Origin: JACMQW01 sp964536965
Lineage (GTDB): Bacteria; Bdellovibrionota; UBA1018
DNA length: 64,000 bases
Assembly: GCA_964536965.1 (NCBI GenBank)
Contig: CAZIAL010000016.1
Coordinates: forward strand, 6,076-70,075
Reading direction: 5' to 3'
The notes beneath the pieces are model-generated. The model had not been told where the DNA came from. It saw only the letters and a list, made by a program, of their open reading frames with translations, and did not search any database. Each line of letters begins with the position of its first letter. Position 1 is the stretch's first letter. The position numbers and the translations under genes were made by a program. Shown one piece after another: positions 25,040 to 33,233 of this stretch.

Positions 25040-26286
25040 CAGATCACCGCCGTTTCCGAAAGCGATCGACCGCGTTCGAAACGAGCGCCTGAAAAAAGAT
25101 CGAGGTCGATTTCGTTCGACCGTCCCGTCAGCATTTTCTCCGCGAGCGCCACTCCGGTCGCATAGCTATGCATGATTCCGTGTCCAGAGTAGGAATGGGA
25201 CTCGAAGACCCGGCCGGTCCCGCGCGGCGAGCCGCACTCGACCTCGCCGATGATCGCGGATTCGTCGGGAGAAACCTCGTAAAGCCCGCCCCACCCGCTC
25301 AAATGGCGCAGGCTCTCGAACTTCGATGAGCGTTCCGCGAGCGGCATCCATATCTTTTCCTGAAAAAATTCGTCGCCGGCATATTCGAAATTGTGCCCGA
25401 TCGGTTCGTCACGCTCGGCGACCCCGCCCAGAATGTAACCCGCTTCCGGATGGAAATAGACTCCCGACGAATCCACGATCATCCCGTACTTCGAAAGATC
25501 GACTTCGCGACAGTCGAAAAGCGAAATCTGACGACGGACCTTATGCGAAGGGCAGTCGTAGCCGAGCATGCGCGCGACGTCTTTGGCCCACGCTCCGGCG
25601 CAGTTCACGACCCGATCGGCCTGAACCTTTACCTCCCCACTCGATTTTCGATCTTCGAGCGAACGATACATCGCTTCGCGATCCTCACGCGACGGCTGCC
25701 CGCTGATCCGCTCGAAACCGAGCTCGACTCCGCCGGCCGAAACATTCGCCTCGCGCAAGACCATGCGGTCGACGAAACGCACGCCCGCCGCGCGCGCGCG
25801 CGCGCGAAAATGGAGCTTGAGCAGGTTCGGGTTGAGAAGCCCATCCCGAGGAGCGAAAACCGCGCCCGCGATCCCGTCGGTGCGATCGATAAACGGCGCA
25901 TGAGCGACCAGACGGGCGACGTCCCACTCCGCGTAAGGCCAGCCGGCGGCTTCCCACTGCGGATAGGATCGGCGCGCATTCGCGAGCGACTCCTCGCCGT
26001 GAATCCAGAGGTAGCCCACCGGTCGATAGCCGACCTCGGCCGCGTGCTGGGCGAAGTAGTCGATGGAAATTTTCGAGCAGAGAATATTCGCCGGCTGATT
26101 GAACGTCGCGCGCACCCCGCCGGCGTTGAGTTCCGTGCTCGAAAGCACCCCCTCGAGATCGGGGTCGTAAACGACGACCTCTTTCGCGCCCTGTTCCGCG
26201 AGCGCCATGGCCAGCGCGCTGCCGATGATACCGGCGCCGAGAATCGCGATCTGGGTTCGGTTCGTGCCGCTGGTCGCTTCCTTCAT
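25039..26286 (-). CDS. FAD-dependent oxidoreductase, DAO family
   Basis: 415 residues. N-terminal FAD motif GAGIIGSALAMALAEQG with an acidic residue ending the second strand, and a DAO-family C-terminus (GWGGLYEVSPDESAIIG, SHSYSGHGIMHSYATGVALAEKML). It resembles glycine/D-amino-acid oxidases and FOXRED1-like proteins; the substrate is not known. No signal peptide, so cytoplasmic. It overlaps the serine hydrolase gene by four bases and follows the L,D-transpeptidase gene by seven, so a substrate derived from murein D-amino acids is a reasonable inference. Confidence 0.86.
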   Translation of the reverse strand: MKEATSGTNRTQIAILGAGIIGSALAMALAEQGAKEVVVYDPDLEGVLSSTELNAGGVRATFNQPANILCSKISIDYFAQHAAEVGYRPVGYLWIHGEESLANARRSYPQWEAAGWPYAEWDVARLVAHAPFIDRTDGIAGAVFAPRDGLLNPNLLKLHFRARARAAGVRFVDRMVLREANVSAGGVELGFERISGQPSREDREAMYRSLEDRKSSGEVKVQADRVVNCAGAWAKDVARMLGYDCPSHKVRRQISLFDCREVDLSKYGMIVDSSGVYFHPEAGYILGGVAERDEPIGHNFEYAGDEFFQEKIWMPLAERSSKFESLRHLSGWGGLYEVSPDESAIIGEVECGSPRGTGRVFESHSYSGHGIMHSYATGVALAEKMLTGRSNEIDLDLFSGARFERGRSLSETAVI

Positions 26287-26293
26287 CTTCCGC

Positions 26294-27262
26294 TCACCAC
26301 ATCAGCTGGGTATAAGTCTCAGCGATGATCTTCGGCTTCCCTGCTTCCTCCGCGACGTAGAGGATCTTGGTTCCGCGCGAGCGATGTCCCCAGGAACCGC
26401 CCTTCAGTTTCGATCGATAGTTCTGCGTGAAGGTGATCATCCAATACTTCGGGTGACGGTAATACAGAATGTCCTCCGGCCCGATCGAGATCTCGGCATA
26501 GCGACGGTTCAGCTGGGACTTGTAATCCTTCCACGCATCGCGGTCCTTGCCCTGGGCTGAGAAGTCCGAGTGGTAATGGTCGATATAGGAGTCGATGTTC
26601 CGCGTTTCCCAAGCATGGATCCAGGAATCGAAAAACGTCCGAATCGACGGATCCTTGCCCGGTTTGCGGTACTCGTCGGTCAGCTGGAGGAAAATGAGAA
26701 TCGGCGTCAACCCCAGGCGAATGGAAGGCGCGAGTTCCGCGATCTCGTCGTTTTTGCACACGACGCAACCCTCGCTGTCGTAGTCCTCGTTCAGCCGCGC
26801 CGGTTCATTCGTCGCGTGCAACCAGATCCCGTGCCCGGTGCGACCCGCGATCTGATCATAATTATTCGGATAATTCGTCGTGAAAGCCATGGCGCCGTAC
26901 TTGGCGGGGAGTCCCGCGCCCTTCTTCAGCTCCGTGAAGGTATAGATTCCTTCCGGCGTTTTCAGATCGCCCTCTTCCTGCTTGTCGCCTTTCACCTTTC
27001 CCAGCGTGGCATGCAGCTTCTTCAGCGTGACGTATTCGCCGTCGACCAGTTTCGCGAGTTCGATCGAGCTCGTCGCTTTGTCGACCAGGATTACGGAATA
27101 GAACTTCTCCTTGCCTGCGGGTTTCGTGACCGCGGGCGTGGCGGATGCGGCCGGCGCGGGACTTTCGTCCACGGCATTGGAGAAGGAACACCCGATGGCG
27201 AGAAACGGCAAAGCGGCCGCGAAAAGCCGGGCGGGAGCGAATCGGAAGCAAGCAAGAAGCAT
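26294..27262 (-). CDS. L,D-transpeptidase (YkuD) lipoprotein with C-terminal NTF2-like domain
   Basis: 322 residues. Lipobox AIGC with Cys25, so a lipid-anchored periplasmic enzyme. YkuD catalytic domain at about 54-195: HGIWLHATNE with His149 and SEGCVVC with nucleophile Cys166. These enzymes make 3-3 cross-links or attach proteins to the meso-DAP of peptidoglycan. Residues about 205-320 form a second domain with FFDSWIHAWETRNIDSY and an NTF2/SnoaL-like pattern, a combination seen in related proteobacterial YkuD proteins. It is 10 bases downstream of the glycosyltransferase and just upstream of the flavoenzyme in a minus-strand run. Confidence 0.9.
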   Translation of the reverse strand: MLLACFRFAPARLFAAALPFLAIGCSFSNAVDESPAPAASATPAVTKPAGKEKFYSVILVDKATSSIELAKLVDGEYVTLKKLHATLGKVKGDKQEEGDLKTPEGIYTFTELKKGAGLPAKYGAMAFTTNYPNNYDQIAGRTGHGIWLHATNEPARLNEDYDSEGCVVCKNDEIAELAPSIRLGLTPILIFLQLTDEYRKPGKDPSIRTFFDSWIHAWETRNIDSYIDHYHSDFSAQGKDRDAWKDYKSQLNRRYAEISIGPEDILYYRHPKYWMITFTQNYRSKLKGGSWGHRSRGTKILYVAEEAGKPKIIAETYTQLMW

Positions 27263-27272
27263 CCGTTCCAGT

Positions 27273-28013
27273 CTAGTGAGCGCGCGCCGAACCCGTCAAG
27301 AACTTGCGGGAATGGACGCGAAATCCCCACACTCGGGCGAGCGCCTCGAAAACGATGCGCTTATTCATTTTCGACTTACCGACCTTGCGGTCCTCGAAAA
27401 TGATGGGGAACTCTTTAATCCGGAAACCGCGTAAGAAGGCGCGATATTTCAGCTCGATCTGGAAAGAGTATCCGTCGCTGCGAAGGGATCCGAGGTCCAC
27501 GGCTTCGAGCACCGGACGGCGCCAGCCGTTAAAACCACCGGTAAAGTCGCGGATCGTGGCGCCAAGAATCAACCGCGAGTAAAAACTTCCGCCCCGCGAG
27601 AGGATTTTGCGGCCGATGCCCCAGTTTCGGGTTCCACCTCCGTCGACGTAGCGCGATCCGATCGCGACATCCGCCGTTTCGAGCGTGGAAAGCATGTCTT
27701 TCAGGTAGGACGGGTGATGGGAAAAGTCCGCGTCCATTTCGATGATCGCGGCGTATTCGGGCTTCGCGAGCCCCCAGCGAAAGCCGTTTACATAGGCCGT
27801 GCCGAGCCCCATCTTTTTATCGCGATGAAGGACGTGGACGCGCGGCTCGTGGCGCGTGGCCATGACATCGGCGATCGCCCCGGTTCCATCCGGAGAATTA
27901 TCGTCGACGATCAGCAGGTCGACGGAAGAAGGGGTGGAGGCGAGAACCGCCTCCACCAATGCTTGAATATTTTCGACTTCGTTATAGGTCGGTACGACGA
28001 TCAGAGCGCGCAT
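27273..28013 (-). CDS. Family 2 glycosyltransferase, dolichol-phosphate mannosyltransferase type
   Basis: 246 residues from the ATG at 28013, which shares one base with the ssb stop (TGATG). GT-A fold: nucleotide site VPTYNEVENI and VDDNSPDGTG, metal motif DADFSHHP, acceptor region GSRYVDGGGTRNW and TGGFNGWRR, typical of polyprenyl-phosphate hexose synthases (DPM1 group). No membrane helices, so it is peripheral at the cytoplasmic face. It would make a polyprenyl-phosphate sugar donor for envelope glycans or glycoproteins. The link to ssb is positional only. Confidence 0.9.
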   Translation of the reverse strand: MRALIVVPTYNEVENIQALVEAVLASTPSSVDLLIVDDNSPDGTGAIADVMATRHEPRVHVLHRDKKMGLGTAYVNGFRWGLAKPEYAAIIEMDADFSHHPSYLKDMLSTLETADVAIGSRYVDGGGTRNWGIGRKILSRGGSFYSRLILGATIRDFTGGFNGWRRPVLEAVDLGSLRSDGYSFQIELKYRAFLRGFRIKEFPIIFEDRKVGKSKMNKRIVFEALARVWGFRVHSRKFLTGSARAH

Positions 28014-28516
28014 CAAAATGGAATATCGTCTTCAGTGAACGAAGGCTCCGCCGGAGCTCCCATTCCGAATCCGGATCCGCCCATGTTGGAGTTGTCGTTG
28101 TTGAACGGGGCGCTGTTTCCGCCGAAGTTCGAGCCTTGGCTCGGACCCGCGCTCGCGCCGCTCATCGCGCGGCCTTCGCTCGCGCCGGCTTGACCGCCCA
28201 GGAACTGGATGGTCTGTGCCTGGACTTCGGTCGAATACTTCGTCTGACCGTCTTTGTCCTGCCACGAACGGGTCTGCAGACGACCCTCGACGTAGCACTG
28301 GCGACCTTTTTGGAGGTACTGGTTGCAGAGCTCAGCGAGCTTGCCCCAGACGACCACACGGTGCCATTCCGTGCGCTCTTGTTTCTGACCACTCTTATCC
28401 GTCCAGGCCTCATTCGTCGCGACGCTGAAGTTCGCAACGGCGGAACCGCTCGGCGTGTACCGAACTTCCGGATTTTGGCCCAATCTCCCCACCAGAATGA
28501 CTTTATTTACTGACAT
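28013..28516 (-). CDS. ssb: Single-stranded DNA-binding protein
   Basis: 167 residues. N-terminal OB fold (MSVNKVILVGRLGQNPEVRY, EWHRVVVWGKLAE, VEGRLQTRSWQDKDG) and a Gly/Asn/Ser-rich linker from about 112, ending in the acidic tip DDIPF that recruits replication and repair partners. Length and layout are normal for a bacterial SSB. The gene is the first of a minus-strand run and overlaps the glycosyltransferase start by one base. Confidence 0.95.
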   Translation of the reverse strand: MSVNKVILVGRLGQNPEVRYTPSGSAVANFSVATNEAWTDKSGQKQERTEWHRVVVWGKLAELCNQYLQKGRQCYVEGRLQTRSWQDKDGQTKYSTEVQAQTIQFLGGQAGASEGRAMSGASAGPSQGSNFGGNSAPFNNDNSNMGGSGFGMGAPAEPSFTEDDIPF

Positions 28517-28579
28517 GCCCCACGGTGTACGGGCTCGGGTCCACCCAGGTCAAGTTCTCGAATCGAGCCTAAAAAGAAT

Positions 28580-29131
28580 CTAGTCGAGTGGACGAAACAT
28601 CTCTTCGGCCGCTGAATTGGACGGCGAATTCTCGCCTATTTTTCGCGGATCGACCCACCGCGGAGCCCCCTTGGAAGCGCTGCGTTGGTAACGCGTTGCG
28701 CGGTTTCCACGCTCCTCCTCGGGGAACGGAATCCCCTTCTCCTCAAACCGAATTCGCCAATGATCGCGAATCGCCGCTCGGGCCTGGTCCACGTCCACGA
28801 GATAGAGGAAGGGATCGAATCCACACTTCGAACAGACGACGGACCCACGCACTTTCGCTCGATAGATCGTCTCGAAAGCGATCCAAAACGGAACGAACGA
28901 AACCAGTCCCCGCAACCCGACCCACGGAAAGAGCGCCTGGAGCGCGAACGCGAATACGACGGCCGTGAGACCGATCTGAACGAAATGGATCGGCTGACCC
29001 GGCCGCGGATGCATTCCAATCCGTCGCGGGCTCGTGCACATCGGGCAAAAGAAATGGAAGTTTCGGGTAAAGCGTTCTTTCCAGATCGATCGGGAGGCGG
29101 CGCGAATGACATCGTGTCGATTTCGTTCCAT
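28580..29131 (-). CDS. Small membrane protein with split zinc-ribbon cysteines
   Basis: 183 residues. CPMC (Cys29, Cys32) before and CSKC (Cys100, Cys103) after a hairpin of two membrane helices (about 50-68 and 72-90). Both Cys pairs would lie on the cytoplasmic side, so together they could bind one zinc ion. The last 60 residues are charged and Pro-rich. No family name is recognised. Divergent from the Rsm22-like gene and 64 bases upstream of ssb on the same strand. Confidence 0.72.
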   Translation of the reverse strand: MERNRHDVIRAASRSIWKERFTRNFHFFCPMCTSPRRIGMHPRPGQPIHFVQIGLTAVVFAFALQALFPWVGLRGLVSFVPFWIAFETIYRAKVRGSVVCSKCGFDPFLYLVDVDQARAAIRDHWRIRFEEKGIPFPEEERGNRATRYQRSASKGAPRWVDPRKIGENSPSNSAAEEMFRPLD

Positions 29132-29184
29132 GATAAGGGAATCTCCATTCCACCAGTCCCTGCGGACCGTCTTGAAATTTTAAC

Positions 29185-30459
29185 ATGAAACCTCGGAAAT
29201 CGAAGACATCCCCCCTGAAGAAACTGAAGGTTCGCCTCGGCGAGCGCCGCCCGCGTCCCGCCGCGCCTACGGCCGCGGGTCCCGCTCGGCAAGTTCTGCC
29301 GGGAGAGCCCGCCCCGGTCGTTTTCCCTCCGTCCTGGACGTGGTTTTTTGACGAATGTTTGCCGACTTGGGTGAAGGATCGCTATTCGCCTCGCGAAAGC
29401 TGGAAGGGAAAACCCTTCTCCAGCGAAGACGGAAAATTCTTCCTGCGCGGAGTCCGTGAGCTCTCCGACCTTTTCACGGACGCACGTCCGAAAAATCTCG
29501 CCGACTATCTTGCGCATGAGAAGTATCGCTCGAGCTACCTGCTTTATTTCCTACCCCTGCAGGCCGCGAAATTCGTCGCGCTTTTCGGGCTCCATTCGAA
29601 AGCGATCGACGCCGCGCTCGCGCACGGACACGGCACCGGCACGCTCCGCGCGATCGACCTCGGCGCGGGACCCGCGACCGCATCGATCGCGCTTCTGCTC
29701 GTCCTTCTTTCGCGCAAAGATCCCCTGCCCGAGAATATCGAGTTCGTTCTCTTCGACCAGAACGCGACGATTCTGAAAGACGGCGAGGCCCTCTTGTCCC
29801 GGATTGCCGAATCGTTCCCGCGAACGCGCGGCCGGGTGAAGGTCCGGCTCGTGACCGGAGACCTTTGGCGCACGATCCATCAGGAAAAAGAGCCGGTTTC
29901 GCTCGGACTCTTCGGTCACACCGTGAACGAATACCTTCCGATGAAGGACGGTTTGCCCGACCCGCGCCCCTTTACCCACCTTTTCGAACTGTCGAAAAAG
30001 GGCGGCGGCATTCTCTGGGCGGAGCCCGCCGCGCGGGCGCCATCGCAGACCCTTTCCCAACTTCGCGACTTCTTCTTCGAAGAGGGCATCGTCGACGTAA
30101 ATCCGGATCGCCTCTGGGGCCCGTGCCTCCATGCTGGACGCTGTCCGCTCGCGGTCGGCCGAGACTGGTGCCACTTTTCGATCCCCGGAAAAGTCCCGGG
30201 AAAATGGTTCGGCTTTTTCTCCAAAGGACTCTCGAAAGAAAAAGAGTGGCTGAAGTATTCCTACTTGTGGATCACGTCGGAGACCGATCGTAATCCCGAG
30301 GCGGTTCCGCCGAAAGAACGACTCGTCCTGACGGATCCCCTCTCGCGGGATCCGCGCGCGAAGAAGGAAGTCCTCCTCTGCGAACCGGACGCGCCTCTCC
30401 GATATACCCTGAAGATCGGCGAAATCGCCCGCCGTGGAATGCGAATCAAGCTTCGCTAA
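29185..30459 (+). CDS. Rsm22/METTL17-type ribosome assembly methyltransferase-like protein
   Basis: 424 residues. A basic N-terminal tail (1-40) precedes a SAM-dependent methyltransferase fold with motif I DLGAGPATAS (158-167). The C-terminal signature WGPCLHAGRCPL ... DWCHFSIPGK matches the Rsm22 family; Cys314, Cys320, Cys329 and Cys399 are in the positions of the four cysteines reported to hold an iron-sulfur cluster in mitochondrial members. Those proteins act in small-subunit assembly. Bacterial members are much less studied, so rRNA methylation is only one possibility. Convergent with the next gene. Confidence 0.85.
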   Translation: MKPRKSKTSPLKKLKVRLGERRPRPAAPTAAGPARQVLPGEPAPVVFPPSWTWFFDECLPTWVKDRYSPRESWKGKPFSSEDGKFFLRGVRELSDLFTDARPKNLADYLAHEKYRSSYLLYFLPLQAAKFVALFGLHSKAIDAALAHGHGTGTLRAIDLGAGPATASIALLLVLLSRKDPLPENIEFVLFDQNATILKDGEALLSRIAESFPRTRGRVKVRLVTGDLWRTIHQEKEPVSLGLFGHTVNEYLPMKDGLPDPRPFTHLFELSKKGGGILWAEPAARAPSQTLSQLRDFFFEEGIVDVNPDRLWGPCLHAGRCPLAVGRDWCHFSIPGKVPGKWFGFFSKGLSKEKEWLKYSYLWITSETDRNPEAVPPKERLVLTDPLSRDPRAKKEVLLCEPDAPLRYTLKIGEIARRGMRIKLR

Positions 30460-30474
30460 GCGCGCACTCGCCGC

Positions 30475-31593
30475 CTACGGAGCGAGGACGAGATCCTTCT
30501 CTTTTTTCCGGCACTGCGCGGTCACGCGTTTAAAGAGGGAAAGATCGATATCGCTCATCATGAAGTAGTTGGCCGGGTCTTCGACTTTCAGCATTTCCCC
30601 CGAAGCGAGCCCTCGCGAAGCCGAACCTTCGCCGAAACCTTGGTCTCCGGAAGATCCTCCCGCCGTCGCGGAATCCCCGCCCGAGCCGAACCAGGAAGGT
30701 CCGCCGGATTTTCCGATTCCGTTTTCGCCACCGGTTCCGGAAACGACCCCGTCCTTTTCTAGACCGAAGCTCATCGAAGCGAACTGCGACGCATCTCCCG
30801 ATTTCTCCGGTTCCTTGCCCGCTTCCATCCCGCCGGCGGTCGCCGCACCGAAAGCGCCGGACCCGTTCATTCCCGCGCTTCCGAGCGCGCCCTTGCCGGA
30901 GCGAGAGCCGCGCCCCGTAGGCGACGAGGACTTAAAGCTGATGTCTTTCCCCGCGGTCGCGGCTTTCGGCTCGATCAGGCCCGTCTCGTCGGTGCCCGCG
31001 ACGGCGTGCGACTGCTGCAAATTCGGGTTGATTTCGTCTCCCGTCGAAAAATGATTGAGCTGCGCTTCGACCATCTGGAATCCCACGCCGATCGCGCCCG
31101 AAGCGTCCGCGCTGTCCGTGTCGCCCGAAGGCGCCTTCACTTCGCACTTCGCGAGCGTCGGGTTAAAGACCAGACCTCCTCCGCACATCTCGTCCGACTT
31201 TTCACACCGCTGGGTCCCCTGATGTTCCCAGGATCCGCCGTTACGGCGTTTCTTGAAACATTTCGTCACGAACTTATCCGCGACAAGGAGCATGCGCCCT
31301 TTGCTATCGACGGCGTCCGAGTTATCGAGGGGGCCGTAGATGCCATGGCGCGAATCCCCGGAACTTTTAAACTCCCGAATCCAGGGCTGGAACTGCGAAA
31401 GCTTGCAGATCGTCGGCAAGTTCTGGCAGTCGCCTCGATTCGCCGAGTTCGATCCGCGGTTGAAGTTCATGATGTAGACTTCCTGCCCCTGACAACTTTG
31501 CCCGATCACGAGCTTACACTGTTCGTCCGCCCGAGCCGAAGAAACCAGGAAACCCGCCGCCGATGCCGAAATCAGTAAGATGATGCTTTTCAT
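30475..31593 (-). CDS. Secreted Cys-rich protein with Gly/Ser-rich tail
   Basis: 372 residues from the ATG at 31593. Signal peptide (SIILLISASAAGFLVSSARA), then a Cys-rich domain (about 23-155) with at least nine Cys (CKLVIGQSCQGQ, CQNLPTICKL, CFKKRRN, CEKSDEMCGGG, CEV), suited to disulfides outside the cytoplasm. Residues about 155-345 are low in complexity and Gly/Ser/Ala-rich (GSRSGKGALGSAGMNGSGAFG). The family is not recognised. Its start is two bases after the stop of the 31596-32549 gene, so the two are translationally coupled. Confidence 0.75.
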   Translation of the reverse strand: MKSIILLISASAAGFLVSSARADEQCKLVIGQSCQGQEVYIMNFNRGSNSANRGDCQNLPTICKLSQFQPWIREFKSSGDSRHGIYGPLDNSDAVDSKGRMLLVADKFVTKCFKKRRNGGSWEHQGTQRCEKSDEMCGGGLVFNPTLAKCEVKAPSGDTDSADASGAIGVGFQMVEAQLNHFSTGDEINPNLQQSHAVAGTDETGLIEPKAATAGKDISFKSSSPTGRGSRSGKGALGSAGMNGSGAFGAATAGGMEAGKEPEKSGDASQFASMSFGLEKDGVVSGTGGENGIGKSGGPSWFGSGGDSATAGGSSGDQGFGEGSASRGLASGEMLKVEDPANYFMMSDIDLSLFKRVTAQCRKKEKDLVLAP

Positions 31594-31595
31594 GC

Positions 31596-32549
31596 TCAGC
31601 TCTTTCCGCAGCTCGAAGCCACGCGACGGAAGTTTTTCGAGGCCTGATCGTCGATCCATTTCGCCGCCTTCTGCTCGTAACACTTCTGTAGGCAATCCGT
31701 TTCGGCATCGCAGCTCTGGAGACAGGGCCGATAGGCGTTCGCTTCCAGACTTCCGATATAATCTTTCGTCGTCGAGCGGTAGACTTTCGCCGCGTTCTCC
31801 GCGAGGCGGCAGCGCGCTACATAGAGGTAGCCCGTGACGATGCTTTCCATCGATCCTTCGAAATACTTTTTCACGCTGCAGGCCTCGGTATTCGAGACGT
31901 CGCAGCGAGGGATGTCCTCGAGACCGCGCACTCTCTTCTGCGCTTCGACCAGATCATAAAGATCGCGACCCTGCGACGCGCATCCGCTGTTCGGATCGAT
32001 CGTGAAGCGATTCGCCCGGATTTCTTCCCGAATCGCCTCCGCCTCGTCCGATATCGCGAGGACGAGAAAACTCGCCATGCGCGAAGTCTCGGCGGAACCG
32101 GCGGTGGTCCGCAGCGAGAACGAACCTTTGTCGAGGCTGGTATAGCCGACCCGCGCATAGGGCAGGCAGGCGTCGCCTTTCCAGTTCTTGTCTTTTTCCG
32201 TCTGACAGGACTTCTCCGAAATGGGCATCGCCGCGCAGATGGGAGAAGCTCCCACCACTTCGAATTTCTTATTCGCGGCGGAGTCGCCCTTTCCATTCGG
32301 GTAAAACTTTCCTTCGTAGACCCCGTCGATCATCTCGCGAACCATCGAATCGAAAAGCGGCTCGCCCGAAGCCGTCCTCTTTTCGAGGATCGTTTTCGGC
32401 AGGTCCGCGCATTTCCCGAAGGGGGCGCGGTCGCAAGGAAGCGCGATGACGTTCTTCAGCGCGTTCGTTCCGGCGGCATAGCCGACGGTAGACGGCATCC
32501 AGAGGACGCCGGTCGCAATGAATGCGAAACGGATCACGGTTCGGAACAT
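31596..32549 (-). CDS. Secreted Cys-rich protein, partner of the downstream gene
   Basis: 317 residues from the ATG at 32549, which has GAAGGGG five bases upstream; the longer frame upstream has no signal sequence and is rejected. Signal peptide (VIRFAFIATGVLWMPSTVGYAA). The mature protein has more than ten Cys, among them ALPCDRAPFGKCADLP and a cluster RPCLQSCDAETDCLQKCYEQ near the C-terminus, so it is probably disulfide-rich and periplasmic or secreted. No family is recognised. First gene of a coupled pair, divergent from the coiled-coil protein at 32685. Confidence 0.76.
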   Translation of the reverse strand: MFRTVIRFAFIATGVLWMPSTVGYAAGTNALKNVIALPCDRAPFGKCADLPKTILEKRTASGEPLFDSMVREMIDGVYEGKFYPNGKGDSAANKKFEVVGASPICAAMPISEKSCQTEKDKNWKGDACLPYARVGYTSLDKGSFSLRTTAGSAETSRMASFLVLAISDEAEAIREEIRANRFTIDPNSGCASQGRDLYDLVEAQKRVRGLEDIPRCDVSNTEACSVKKYFEGSMESIVTGYLYVARCRLAENAAKVYRSTTKDYIGSLEANAYRPCLQSCDAETDCLQKCYEQKAAKWIDDQASKNFRRVASSCGKS

Positions 32550-32684
32550 AATACCCCTTCGTTTCTGGCAAGCGGACCCCTCCGCTCGCAACCCACAAAC
32601 TCCCCACGTACCTTTCCATTTTACATTCTCGAACCACGCGGTGACAATATGCATTAGAAGCCTTTTCTCTTTTTCGGGGAGCTC

Positions 32685-33233
32685 ATGAAACGTGTGTCGA
32701 TTCTGACATTCCTGATTCTCTTCACGATTTTTCCGGCGGTGGGGAATTCGGCCGACCTGCCTTCCGATGCCGATTTCGCGAAGCTCGAATCCGAATATGC
32801 GGCCGCTAAACAGGAGTTCGCGGACGAAGTGAAAAAGCAGAAGGACCTGGCGCCGAGCGAACTGCATTCGCTGCGGGAAAAAATCGTGGGCCCGAAGAAA
32901 CAAGCGCTCGACGAAGCTTATTCGAAGCGCGCGAACGCGCGGCGGATCGACCCGAAAGACATTGGAGCGAGCGCGCCGAGGGACAATCCGCTGACCGGAG
33001 GAATCCCCGATTCCTCCGCGTACGAAGACTCGAGCACTCCGCTTCCCTCCGGAAACATCCCTGCGGAAATTCGTTATCCGAAAAATTCGAAGCGGAAGTC
33101 CGAAAAAGCCGAATCTGCGACTCCTTCCGCCCTGTCCGAGGAAGCCGCTCCGGAAGCGTCACTCGGGGCCGGCGTTACGGAGATTCGTTATCCGAAAAGC
33201 CGGGCTTCCGCGAAGCCATCGCCAGGTGAGTGA
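32685..33233 (+). CDS. Secreted coiled-coil protein with repeated EIRYPK motif
   Basis: 182 residues. Signal peptide (ILTFLILFTIFPAVGNSA), then a charged helical segment (about 27-85: KLESEYAAAKQEFADEVKKQK) likely to form a coiled coil. The C-terminal half is disordered and contains two copies of EIRYPK(N/S), at about 127 and 167, each followed by Ser/Lys-rich sequence. No family is recognised. The stop codon abuts the end of rsmB on the other strand with no gap. Confidence 0.7.
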   Translation: MKRVSILTFLILFTIFPAVGNSADLPSDADFAKLESEYAAAKQEFADEVKKQKDLAPSELHSLREKIVGPKKQALDEAYSKRANARRIDPKDIGASAPRDNPLTGGIPDSSAYEDSSTPLPSGNIPAEIRYPKNSKRKSEKAESATPSALSEEAAPEASLGAGVTEIRYPKSRASAKPSPGE

